From a virus: DNA of 64,000 bases. Below the pieces are notes generated by a model. It was not told where the DNA came from and did no database searches. It saw only the letters and a list, made by a program, of their open reading frames with translations. The first letter of the stretch is position 1, and the number at the start of each line of letters is the position of its first letter. Location: positions 1 through 64,000 of IMG/VR virus record IMGVR_UViG_3300025405_000013, one strand, 5' to 3'. Made by a program: the position numbers and the translations under genes. Positions 6,655 to 15,367 of the stretch are shown here, piece by piece.

Positions 6655-8858
6655 GCAACCCTGTTAAAGTAGCAGGAGCCTCTACTTGTCAAGAATGCTG
6701 GGAGGATGCACTTCCGGACAGTGACTACTGTCAAAAGCACACTCTCAATATTAGGCCTGAAAGTGCTCCCTATGTACACCATCAAGGGACCCCTGTAAAT
6801 ACCAGGCCCGGTATCTATACTGACCTTAATGACTTCAATAGAGTTTGGTATCACAATCAAAACTCTAGTCCTGAAGAGCAAGAAAACCAAGGCTTAAGAG
6901 TTGCTGGTCCTGAAGAGGCTGACGCTCTAGTTAAGCATGTTACTAAGGGTCAGTTTAAGACTGCCAAAGACTATCTTAACACTGGAGATGACGTCGATCA
7001 CAAGTTCCGAGTGCTTAATGACGGTAGTGGTCTAGAGAGTGGTTACAGAAGTCTTAAGAATCACTTGCAGCTATGGCAGAGTGGTGGAGTAACCAGTGAT
7101 CGAGTCAATAGGCCGGAAGACAGACGTCAATACCCTGGTGGTACAAAGCAAGTACAATTTACTCAATCTACCGACTATGATGATCAAGGTAATCCGGTTG
7201 TAGGCCCCGCTCATGTAACTCCTGATGACAGAAATAGAATGCCTGGTCCTTACGAACCTAATGGTATTAAGTGCATTTTCTGTGGACGGGGTAGAAATCG
7301 TCGAGAGAATTCCACCTGGCCTTCTGTGATTCCTGCTCCTGGTGGTTCTAGTACCGATGGCATCTGTAATCCATTTATTAATGGTGCTAATACTTGTAGG
7401 CCTCTAAGAGACAAGTCTGAGCGTAGTATTGTACTTCCCCCGGGGAGAACATTTAGAGAGAGTTCAACTCCGGCATTGAGTCCCGAAGACTTTGGTACTG
7501 GAGCATTTGACTCTATTGCACAACGTGATGAAGTATTGAGTGGTCGACACTTTAAGAAGTCCCAGGGTAAAAAGAAGGCCAGTCGCTTGGTCTTGGCTAC
7601 CCAGGAAGAGCTTGCTGAAGAGCTTAGGCCCCAGCCCTACCGTTCAGAACTGAACCCTAGTTCTAACCTTTATGACTACAATGATCTAGATGTTACCCAT
7701 CGGGATACAAGACTTCCAGGTATTAATTTCCATGGTGAAGATGCAGAATCACTGGCCAACTTGGGTATTACTCAAGAGCCAGAAGGATCCAATGCTGGAC
7801 CCACTCAACCGTGTCCAGTTTGTGAAGGAGCTTCCGAATTCCATGGACGAGAAGTAGGGCACTGCTCTTCTTGTAGACATGACCGACCGGGAGTTGGAGC
7901 ATGTAAGGAAGGTTCTACCCCCGGACACTGCTACGCTTGCATAGACCCTGATAGCTGCACTGGAAAAAAGACTTATACCTACCATAGCCCATTAGGAAAT
8001 GAAGGTTGTCCGGCCTGTAAAAACCGTGGGTGGATTCCCACTGATGCTGCAAAGTGTGAAGCCTGTGGTGGTAGTGGAGAAAACCTTCACCTATGTCCCA
8101 ATTGTGATGGAAATGGCTGCAACAAGTGTGACAATAAAGGCTCCTGCCCGACCTGTAACGGTATTGGGCAACTACCGGGGAGTGGGGAATCCTGCCCGAC
8201 CTGTACTATTCCGGGTCATGAGCATGTTTGCCCGACTTGTGAAGGTAATAAGCTTAGTAGAAGTATTCTAGAGAGTCACACGGGAGTTACTAGAGCTCCA
8301 GCTCAGTCTATGGGTGAAGAGTCCCCCGAACCTGATGAGCATGACGAAGGCTTTGGCGAAGACGAAGAGTTTATCCCTGGAAATAGTAACGAATACACTA
8401 ACGAAGAGATTGAGAACGAGCTAGACCCTGAGGAACAAGAGGAATATCACCGTAAGAGAGAAGAAGCCGATAGAGCGGCTCAACAAGAGCGTAGACGTCA
8501 AGAGAATGAATCACGTATTCGATTTGAAGAGCATAATACAGCAGAGACGAGAGCGGGTTGGGGACAAAATGGTGCTATCCCCCTTGCTGACCCCGAAGTG
8601 TTAGATCGTTTGCAGAACTCCGTTGAAAAAGAAGAGGATGAAGACAACTCGGGAATTACTGGAACTGTTGAAACTCCTCGCAGAGAGGTGAAAGGTTGTA
8701 AGACTTGCAACTTTACCGGTAGACATCCAGAAGCTGATAGTATTGAGAGAAGCCCTGAATTTAAAGATACAGTAGCTCACTTCCTATCAAAGGGTGACTT
8801 CCAGAGAATGAATGAATATACAACTCACATGCTATCTTGCCCGAACTGTTCTAGATAA
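6645..8858 (+). CDS. Large multi-zinc-finger protein with DnaJ-like Cys repeats (-1 frame part)
   Basis: No start codon exists in this frame before GTG 7011, which lacks a Shine-Dalgarno, yet the frame is open from 6636. I therefore read it as the continuation of the 6343 gene, about 838 residues in total. CxxC pairs run through it: CQEC, CIFC, then a dense block (about 7810-8260) with CPVC, CSSC, CYAC, CPAC, CEACGGSG, CPNCDGNG, CNKC, CPTCNGIG, CPTC and CPTCEGN, and a last CKTC and CPNC. CxxCxGxG is the signature of the DnaJ cysteine-rich domain, which binds zinc and unfolded protein. There is no J-domain (no HPD). An acidic, charged coiled-coil-like stretch follows (about 8300-8520). It may be an assembly chaperone or a minor head protein; neither is proved. 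Confidence 0.7.
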   Translation, partial: YRIGNPVKVAGASTCQECWEDALPDSDYCQKHTLNIRPESAPYVHHQGTPVNTRPGIYTDLNDFNRVWYHNQNSSPEEQENQGLRVAGPEEADALVKHVTKGQFKTAKDYLNTGDDVDHKFRVLNDGSGLESGYRSLKNHLQLWQSGGVTSDRVNRPEDRRQYPGGTKQVQFTQSTDYDDQGNPVVGPAHVTPDDRNRMPGPYEPNGIKCIFCGRGRNRRENSTWPSVIPAPGGSSTDGICNPFINGANTCRPLRDKSERSIVLPPGRTFRESSTPALSPEDFGTGAFDSIAQRDEVLSGRHFKKSQGKKKASRLVLATQEELAEELRPQPYRSELNPSSNLYDYNDLDVTHRDTRLPGINFHGEDAESLANLGITQEPEGSNAGPTQPCPVCEGASEFHGREVGHCSSCRHDRPGVGACKEGSTPGHCYACIDPDSCTGKKTYTYHSPLGNEGCPACKNRGWIPTDAAKCEACGGSGENLHLCPNCDGNGCNKCDNKGSCPTCNGIGQLPGSGESCPTCTIPGHEHVCPTCEGNKLSRSILESHTGVTRAPAQSMGEESPEPDEHDEGFGEDEEFIPGNSNEYTNEEIENELDPEEQEEYHRKREEADRAAQQERRRQENESRIRFEEHNTAETRAGWGQNGAIPLADPEVLDRLQNSVEKEEDEDNSGITGTVETPRREVKGCKTCNFTGRHPEADSIERSPEFKDTVAHFLSKGDFQRMNEYTTHMLSCPNCSR

Positions 8859-8866
8859 GAGAAATT

Positions 8867-9460
8867 ATGAGTAGAGTTATTACAGCTGCATGGTTTGCAT
8901 CAGACAATAGATTTTGCCCCTTAGCAGAGGAACACCAAAAATGTGGTGTTTGTGGACTTCCTCCACAAATGCATGAAGTCCCGGGAGCAGATATTAATGG
9001 ACAAAGAATTTCATTTAACCCTCAAGGGCATACTTTTGCTCCTCCATATAGAGCCCCTGAGGCCGAACGAGTAACTCATAACCCAGATCAACCGTGTGTA
9101 GTCGAAAAGATTGTAACTCAACATCCAACTCTAGCTCGACTATGGGGCCTAGAGGGTTCCAAATGTAGCTATGGACAGTTACCGGGCAAGGAGTTTAACT
9201 CCACACAGCAATTTAGTCATGCTTTTGTTCACAGAGATACAGTTACTCCTTGCTGTACTGCTCATCGCGATCTACTAGAGCGAGAGTTTGGAATGAATTT
9301 GGGCAATCTCGGATTGGCTGACATCATCCACTCACTTGCCTCAGATGCTAGCCCCCATGAAACTCGTACACAAGTTACTATTAATAGAGCAAGAGAGGGT
9401 ATGCTAACCGCTCAAGAGAAGAAGTGGCTAAATGCCCAGGGCCAAAGAGGACCACAATGA
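8867..9460 (+). CDS. Zinc-knuckle protein paralogous to the next gene's N-terminus
   Basis: 197 residues. The N-terminal motif CGVCGLPPQMH followed by GHTFAPP matches CQACGLTEAQH and GPHAF in the next protein, so the two share a small Cys/His knuckle (C-x2-C-G-L...H...H-x-F). Further Cys/His residues (CC and nearby His near residue 130) could complete another site. The stop overlaps the next ATG (ATGA). The function is unknown; the shared knuckle suggests duplication within the block. Confidence 0.7.
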   Translation: MSRVITAAWFASDNRFCPLAEEHQKCGVCGLPPQMHEVPGADINGQRISFNPQGHTFAPPYRAPEAERVTHNPDQPCVVEKIVTQHPTLARLWGLEGSKCSYGQLPGKEFNSTQQFSHAFVHRDTVTPCCTAHRDLLEREFGMNLGNLGLADIIHSLASDASPHETRTQVTINRAREGMLTAQEKKWLNAQGQRGPQ

Positions 9461-12400
9461 AATTTCGTTTTGTTAAGAGTTCAAACACAGAAGACACCTG
9501 CCAGGCTTGTGGACTTACCGAGGCCCAACACCCGGAAACCCACCTTATCAATCCTGATGTTGGTCCTCACGCATTTATTACCACCCAGCACAGTCATGAA
9601 CTAAAAAAGAATTGCTGGTTACATGACGAAGCAGGCTTTGGTGATGCTTTTGGACGTAGTGCCCTTGGAGAAGAGTTTCCAGACCGCATTAATGTCATTA
9701 GCCCTTCACGTGGCAATAGGTGGTTTAAGTCACAGACGGTAGAAACTGAGGCTCGTCCTGACAAGAAGGTAAAGGAACTATGTAAGATTCACGGTCGTGA
9801 GTGCAGAGGGAAGATTAACCCTGACGCTCGTGAATTTAAGCTACCTGACCCAGAATGTGCACCTGGTGCTCCTGTTATGAAGAAGAATGATGATGGTTCA
9901 CTAGAGCAAGTGGCAGTTGGTATGGGTGATGGCCGTGTTAAGCCACTTCCTGGCCAATTTCGCACTTGTTCAACTTGCGGTGGTAGTGGAACACGTACTA
10001 TTAATGACAAGAGTGGTACCAGAGAAGGACCCTGCTTAAGTTGTAAGGGTAGTAAGGTACAAGACACAGACGTAGACGGTTACTACCCTTGTGAAAACTG
10101 TGTACACTCTGACGATGAAGGAGTCCGAGTTTCTACCGGAGAGCTATTCTCCACCCCTGACAACACTCACAAGCCTTGTGGTGGTAGAGGTTGGCGTGAA
10201 AGACTAAGTATCGGTCGTGGAACCAGGTACAAGAAGAATACCACGGGTTTTGGTACACCTGTGTTTTCTATTAGCTGCCCCCACCATGATGTTATTTATA
10301 AGTCACTGCCTAACCCCGACTGCCCGGTCTGTAAGGGTACGGGTGAGCATCAGGGTAAAGAATGTCTTTGCCGAGCCACTCACACTGGGCTTGGTGCAAA
10401 CGGTAGTGCTCTCCCCGAAGGCCTAAGAGGACATATTCCACTAGCATGGATGGCTCGTTTTGCTGGTTCTCCCACTCGTTTTGTTGATACTAGTCTGTCG
10501 CCTAATGCTACTCATGCAGAAGGTATTGGCGCTGATCTTAATGACCCTGCAACTCGTAGGTTCCTTACACCTATTCAACGACTTAAGGATATGAATAAGT
10601 GGCCTCGCACTGACCGAGCACTCCCCGTCAAGTACGTTAAAGATCCAACGTCTGGCTCTCTACCAGGCAACCCCAGTGCTAGACCAGAAGTGGGACCATT
10701 ATTCCCCGGTAGGTCAGTTAAGGTCGGCTACCTAACCCCAGGATTTGATTGGCAACACCCGGATGTACAGGGAGCTATGTCCGGAGCTAGTAGTAATCAA
10801 AAGCCCGGTCGTTGGACTCTAGGCCATTCTCTTACCAGTCTAAGGCGTTTGATCAATAGTCGAGGTTCTCTCCCCCTAGAAGTGCCAGGACCCAATCCTT
10901 ATGGAGAAGATGGCACTCGCACTAAGATTAGTAGAACACTGCGTAGAGTCTTTAACCGACGATTTGCTATGCAACCGCCTACTGATGAAGAAGACCCATT
11001 TGCAACTCCAAGCCCATATGGCACTTCAACTCAATCAGTCGGTGATAAAAAAATTATAAAGCCCCTCGGTGAAGAAGTCACTGAAGTTAATGGACCCATT
11101 AGAACACTTAAGCCGGATACTCCTGAATACCAGGACCGTTTGGACTCTATTAACGAGCGTGAACGTGCAATGAGACTTATGGGAGTTCCTCCTACTCGAC
11201 AAAAGAGTGATGTTGACCGTCAAAATGCTGTAGATACAGTTGGAGACTTTCGTAAGTTAGTAGATGATAGAACTAATGAGGTTAAGCATCAAAGCCCATG
11301 TGAATGTGTTCAAACTCAAAGCTGTCACTGCACTAAGGGTGGCACTCTAAGTCCCAGACGAGGATGTGGTTCTTGTGTAGGCACCGGAAATAAGCTTGTA
11401 AGTAACCCACAGAGTGACTGTGCACTATGTCATGGACTTGGCTATACTCCAGAAGCCGGTAATAGCTACCTAGGTGGAGATGCTATAACCACTAGAAATA
11501 CTCAGCGTAATATCCACGAAGAAGTATGTCAGCCTGGTGGATTTACCGACAGTATGCATCCACTTCCGGGTTGTGTTGACCAATGCCCCAAGAAAAAGTG
11601 GTGGGACCAGGCTCGTAAGGCTCTTATGGGTCGTGGTGAAAACCAGCAAGATGTACCGGGTCTAAGCAAGCCTCGTGGTCGTGATAGAGGCCGTAGAATC
11701 CTACGATCTTTTACCCACCCCAAGAGTTGGCAAACTGGCCCTGAACGAGTTGACGGGTCATTTAGGCCACTTCCTGAAGCACTAGAGATGCACTCTAATC
11801 ATGACTCTAGTGATGGTCACATGTGTACTCCTGGACACTTTGGCCGTATATTTAGTGAGGGTAATCCCCACCCGTATATTTCTACGGGTAATAGCACTCT
11901 GGGTATGGTTCTAGGTAATGACGCTTGTGAACACTGTCAAGGTCAAGAGGGCGGTTGTGAACACTGTCACTACACTGGTGATAGTCAGTCCGGTATGATT
12001 CGTGTTCTTCAAGCCTACATCCCGTCACGTGATCGTGAAGACCCGACACGAACTGATCAACTTGATCCATTCTCTCGTGCAATAACTGATACGAGTTTTG
12101 GTGGGCCTAGAAGACAACCCAATCCCGATACTGTCCGTCCGAGTGATAACTGGCACTACAACATTGTTAGTATGCACCACAGCCACTTTGCACACATTAA
12201 TAATGCCATCCTTCCTAGTCTCCTAAACTTTGGAGAGCGTAAGGTTGTAGACCGTGCCGGTAACTTCGAAGGAAGTCACTTTGGTAAGGATTACGACCCC
12301 AACAAGGAAGTTAGCGGTCGTGAGCACATGATCGCCGATAATCCGTTTGCTGAACACCATCTTCGTGAACTAGCAGTTACTGGTGGGCAAAATGGTGATG

Positions 12401-12732
12401 ATGAAATTAAGTCTTCGGTTACTAGACTTCTAAATCAGGCCGATGAAGCCAGTAGAGGGACTGCCCCTACTGTAGCCCCTAGAACTCCTAGAAGGCCCAA
12501 GAAGGACAAGACAGTTAAGACGGTTAAGTCGGACATGTCTCCAGATGATGTAGTAGGCCACATTGAAGGCCACTTGGGCCGAGGCCTAGAACCACATGAG
12601 CAGTTTGAAGTGGCTTCTAGACTCTTCCAAGGCCATAAGCCTCAGCACATTATCAATGACTTTAAGAGTCGTAATGCACAGAGTCCAACTACTGGAACTA
12701 CTGCCAAGAGAAAGTTTAACAGCCGCGTATGA
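9457..12732 (+). CDS. Giant Cys-rich protein with DnaJ-like zinc motifs
   Basis: The start is the ATG overlapping the previous stop; an in-frame GTG at 9424 lies inside the previous gene. The 1,091 residues begin with the C-x2-C-G-L knuckle. Next come CSTCGGSG and CLSCKGS, CENC, CPVCKGTG and a CLCRATH pair. A long basic, Pro-rich middle with no Cys follows, then CECVQTQSCHC, CGSCVGTG, CALCHGLG, and CEHCQGQ with CEHCHYTG. The CxxCxGxG pairs are like the DnaJ Cys-rich domain but there is no J-domain. The C-terminus has a Lys-rich linker and a helical end that stops in KRKFNSRV. It could be a scaffold, an injected head protein or a chaperone. I do not recognise a named family for the whole chain. 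Confidence 0.75.
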   Translation: MKFRFVKSSNTEDTCQACGLTEAQHPETHLINPDVGPHAFITTQHSHELKKNCWLHDEAGFGDAFGRSALGEEFPDRINVISPSRGNRWFKSQTVETEARPDKKVKELCKIHGRECRGKINPDAREFKLPDPECAPGAPVMKKNDDGSLEQVAVGMGDGRVKPLPGQFRTCSTCGGSGTRTINDKSGTREGPCLSCKGSKVQDTDVDGYYPCENCVHSDDEGVRVSTGELFSTPDNTHKPCGGRGWRERLSIGRGTRYKKNTTGFGTPVFSISCPHHDVIYKSLPNPDCPVCKGTGEHQGKECLCRATHTGLGANGSALPEGLRGHIPLAWMARFAGSPTRFVDTSLSPNATHAEGIGADLNDPATRRFLTPIQRLKDMNKWPRTDRALPVKYVKDPTSGSLPGNPSARPEVGPLFPGRSVKVGYLTPGFDWQHPDVQGAMSGASSNQKPGRWTLGHSLTSLRRLINSRGSLPLEVPGPNPYGEDGTRTKISRTLRRVFNRRFAMQPPTDEEDPFATPSPYGTSTQSVGDKKIIKPLGEEVTEVNGPIRTLKPDTPEYQDRLDSINERERAMRLMGVPPTRQKSDVDRQNAVDTVGDFRKLVDDRTNEVKHQSPCECVQTQSCHCTKGGTLSPRRGCGSCVGTGNKLVSNPQSDCALCHGLGYTPEAGNSYLGGDAITTRNTQRNIHEEVCQPGGFTDSMHPLPGCVDQCPKKKWWDQARKALMGRGENQQDVPGLSKPRGRDRGRRILRSFTHPKSWQTGPERVDGSFRPLPEALEMHSNHDSSDGHMCTPGHFGRIFSEGNPHPYISTGNSTLGMVLGNDACEHCQGQEGGCEHCHYTGDSQSGMIRVLQAYIPSRDREDPTRTDQLDPFSRAITDTSFGGPRRQPNPDTVRPSDNWHYNIVSMHHSHFAHINNAILPSLLNFGERKVVDRAGNFEGSHFGKDYDPNKEVSGREHMIADNPFAEHHLRELAVTGGQNGDDEIKSSVTRLLNQADEASRGTAPTVAPRTPRRPKKDKTVKTVKSDMSPDDVVGHIEGHLGRGLEPHEQFEVASRLFQGHKPQHIINDFKSRNAQSPTTGTTAKRKFNSRV

Positions 12733-13139
12733 ATAGACACCTAAGTTACACCGAACCTGGAATGCTCCCCGAAGAGAAGCGTAATGATAAACCGTGTAGA
12801 TTTTGTGATCTAACTTCACACGAAGAAGGTAGAGGACCAATCGTACAAACCAGTACGGCTCCAGATGGAACCGCTCTTTATGCACATGAAGAATGTGAAC
12901 CCGATGATTTTGCCTTTACTCAAAACTTTAAGTTTCCGGGTAGGCCAGTAGAGCCTCCGTTCTTGACCAGTCTACAAGATGTTATTGACACTGATGAAAT
13001 GCATTATGCTAGTGCAGACATAGAAACTAGTGTACCCACTAGTGACGGTATCCAGCCCATGCAAACGACCCAGGTCCCAATGGTAGTCCCCGGCAATCCA
13101 ATGACTCAACTAGACAATATGCCACACGGTGAAGACTAA
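12729..13139 (+). CDS. Small Cys/His zinc-finger-like protein
   Basis: 136 residues, translationally coupled to the giant protein by an ATGA overlap. CRFC near residue 24 and H-E-E-C near residue 55 could hold one zinc. The rest is acidic and Pro/Thr-rich. It is the last gene of the Cys-rich block. Function unknown. Confidence 0.65.
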   Translation: MNRHLSYTEPGMLPEEKRNDKPCRFCDLTSHEEGRGPIVQTSTAPDGTALYAHEECEPDDFAFTQNFKFPGRPVEPPFLTSLQDVIDTDEMHYASADIETSVPTSDGIQPMQTTQVPMVVPGNPMTQLDNMPHGED

Positions 13140-13210
13140 TAAATGTAATTTACGGTAGTAATTAACTTAGGATATAGATCTCAATCTATCCGGAAGAGAG
13201 AAAGACCAAC

Positions 13211-13756
13211 ATGGAACCACGTTTGAATATCAAGATCGCCGATTTATGGCAAGAAATGGGTGACAATGCACCCAACCCTGTTGACGTAGACTTCGAAAAC
13301 CCGAAACAACAACCCCAATGGGAAGGCGACTACATTAGTGTAGTAGATGACGCCGATCGTAACTGGGCTGACAAACAAAGTCTCCGTGATGACTGGGCTC
13401 AAGAAATTGACCGAGACAACTCCATTAAGCAAAACACTGATGCTGCCACCGCCACCAATAACCCGGGTTCACAGGGTCCTTGGAACATGGCTAATGATGT
13501 CAAGCAAGGCAGCAAGATCAATAAGCAGGCTAGTGGTTTTAGAAACCAGCAGGCTCGTGAGAACTTTACCTTTGGTGTAATTGCTAATGTTAACAGCGGC
13601 ACTCTAGTTAACGGTAGAGTCTATGCTGAGACACCTACTACCAAGATTGCCGGTACAGTTATCGCTGTTGGTGATCAAGAGTTTGCTGTTATCTGGGATG
13701 ACAAGACTGCCAGTGTAGAGCGTAAGAGTGACTACGAGTTGGTAGTTAAGAACTAA
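13211..13756 (+). CDS. Unknown protein at the head-module border
   Basis: 181 residues with a strongly polar first half and a C-terminal part (about 115-180) of alternating strands (GTVIAVGDQEFAVIWDD), likely a small beta barrel. It contains a KQAS tetrapeptide like many neighbours. The 70-base leader begins with ATGTAA at 13143 and holds a hairpin (stem TAGAT/ATCTA at 13175-13188). GAAGAGAGAAAG precedes the ATG. A head-associated role fits its place but is not shown. Confidence 0.7.
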   Translation: MEPRLNIKIADLWQEMGDNAPNPVDVDFENPKQQPQWEGDYISVVDDADRNWADKQSLRDDWAQEIDRDNSIKQNTDAATATNNPGSQGPWNMANDVKQGSKINKQASGFRNQQARENFTFGVIANVNSGTLVNGRVYAETPTTKIAGTVIAVGDQEFAVIWDDKTASVERKSDYELVVKN

Positions 13757-13761
13757 CCATA

Positions 13762-14367
13762 ATGTTTAAGACTAGAAGAACTGAGATCGTTTCTATCCCC
13801 GTAGAAGAGATCCTTGAGGTTAAAGAACCGATTGTAGAAACTCCCAAAGTACAGTCGGTTAGTAACATAGAATTTCTAACAGTAGATGCTACTGCAAATG
13901 AAATTTCTAGTGGTAAGCTTATCGACTATGATAAGAACATTTACCGCTATGACTGGGACCACAAGTCCAAGCGTATTATGAGACTAACCGGTACTGAAGT
14001 GAACAAACTCACTTGGGATCTAGCCAATCGAGTTCTAGAGAAGTACTTTATTAAACCAGAGCCGGTTAAGCCCGTAGAGAGTGTATCTAGTCAAATAGAA
14101 CGCAATCTAAGGCCGGTACAAGAGATGGTGCGGGGTGTAGAAGGTAAACTAGATAAGTTACTCCTTCGTCCGGTTACTCCCACTGTCTCAACCCCTCGAC
14201 CAGCTCCAAGCTATCCAGCGCCAACTACAGTACAGTCTAGTCAATCTGCAGTTAATATGGATACTCCGGCCATTTCAGTTGGAGATGACCAAATAGCAGC
14301 AAATGCTATGAAATTTTTACAAGAATCCCAGGGACAAGATCTCGGTATTGACTACTTGAGTCTATAG
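13762..14367 (+). CDS. Unknown protein upstream of the portal
   Basis: 201 residues, starting six bases after the previous stop. A folded-looking N-terminal half (about 30-105) is followed by a helix (SSQIERNLRPVQEMVRGVEG) and a Pro/Thr/Ser linker, then a helical end. No family is recognised. Gene order suggests a minor head component. Confidence 0.65.
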   Translation: MFKTRRTEIVSIPVEEILEVKEPIVETPKVQSVSNIEFLTVDATANEISSGKLIDYDKNIYRYDWDHKSKRIMRLTGTEVNKLTWDLANRVLEKYFIKPEPVKPVESVSSQIERNLRPVQEMVRGVEGKLDKLLLRPVTPTVSTPRPAPSYPAPTTVQSSQSAVNMDTPAISVGDDQIAANAMKFLQESQGQDLGIDYLSL

Positions 14368-14375
14368 GAGCAGAC

Positions 14376-15134
14376 ATGAATATTGCAGAAGGTAACGGCC
14401 CTAAGCAAGTTAAAAGAACGTGGCCTACAGGCCAGTTTGTTAGTATTTACGGCAATGGTAGTCAAGCCAATGTTAATCCAGCTGCTGTACCCTACCCCGC
14501 TGCTTTTAGTGGTGGCCAAGTAGGAGCTATTAGTGGTAGTAGTAGTACCATTAACTACACGAGCCCTGGAGCTATGAACCCTGGCCTTAATCTTAATGTT
14601 AATGGTAATGCTGCTCTTGATGTAAGTTTTATTTGTGCTCCAGATGCAGCTGTAACACTTCAAGATATTCAATCAATTACTGTCGCTCTCAATGCAGAAA
14701 GTGGTTGGAGTGGTACTTCTGCTGTAGCACTACAGGGCACTTATGACCGCTATACTCCTAATGCCTACTATACTTCAATCTCCGGACTCTACAACTCCAC
14801 TAACTGGACAACGATTGTAACCGGTTCAGTTACTACTGCTAATAGTACTGTACTTCTTAAGGTTCCGGTTGCAAGTGGCGTCTTCTATAATGCCTATAGA
14901 ATTATCGCTTCTGGTGGCACCGGTATTATCGACTGGACAATTCCGGGTATGTTCCTTGACCTTAGTGCTAAGCAGGTTGGCCAGGAAGCCATCTGGGCTA
15001 ATGGCAATATTGGCCAGGCCAATATCCAAGACAACGACGTTCTTATGATCTCTGGTGGAGCTGTAGCAGGCTATACTGAAAATGTTCCTCCACTAAGTAA
15101 TATCCAGGCCAACACCAACTACATCGGCCGTTAA
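14376..15134 (+). CDS. Probable virion surface or decoration protein
   Basis: 252 residues rich in Gly, Ala, Ser, Asn and Thr with alternating beta-strand patterns, and no Cys cluster or enzyme motif. The composition matches phage decoration and head-fibre proteins, and it lies just before the portal. GGAG stands eight bases before the ATG. The assignment rests on composition and context only. Confidence 0.6.
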   Translation: MNIAEGNGPKQVKRTWPTGQFVSIYGNGSQANVNPAAVPYPAAFSGGQVGAISGSSSTINYTSPGAMNPGLNLNVNGNAALDVSFICAPDAAVTLQDIQSITVALNAESGWSGTSAVALQGTYDRYTPNAYYTSISGLYNSTNWTTIVTGSVTTANSTVLLKVPVASGVFYNAYRIIASGGTGIIDWTIPGMFLDLSAKQVGQEAIWANGNIGQANIQDNDVLMISGGAVAGYTENVPPLSNIQANTNYIGR

Positions 15135-15162
15135 AAAATTAATATACTATACTGGAGACATC

Positions 15163-15354
15163 ATGGAGAGAGAACAAAGAATTCACAAGACAGCTTCACG
15201 TACTGTAGTAAGCACTAACTGGACTCTGGGTGGTGACAAGATCCTACTAGTAGAGGGCGGTGGTGGTATTATTCGTCACTCTGGCGGTGCTGGATTTTAC
15301 GGATGTGGTTGTGAACGAATTGCCGGAATTGATTCTTGTAGTTGCGGCTTCTAG
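15163..15354 (+). CDS. Small Cys-ended protein
   Basis: 63 residues with a good GGAG six bases before the ATG. A KTAS tetrapeptide lies near the N-terminus, and the tail holds two C-x-C pairs (CGC and CSC) that could bind metal. It lies between the decoration-like protein and the portal and ends 13 bases before the portal start. Function unknown. Confidence 0.6.
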   Translation: MEREQRIHKTASRTVVSTNWTLGGDKILLVEGGGGIIRHSGGAGFYGCGCERIAGIDSCSCGF

Positions 15355-15367
15355 ATAGGAATAGTTA

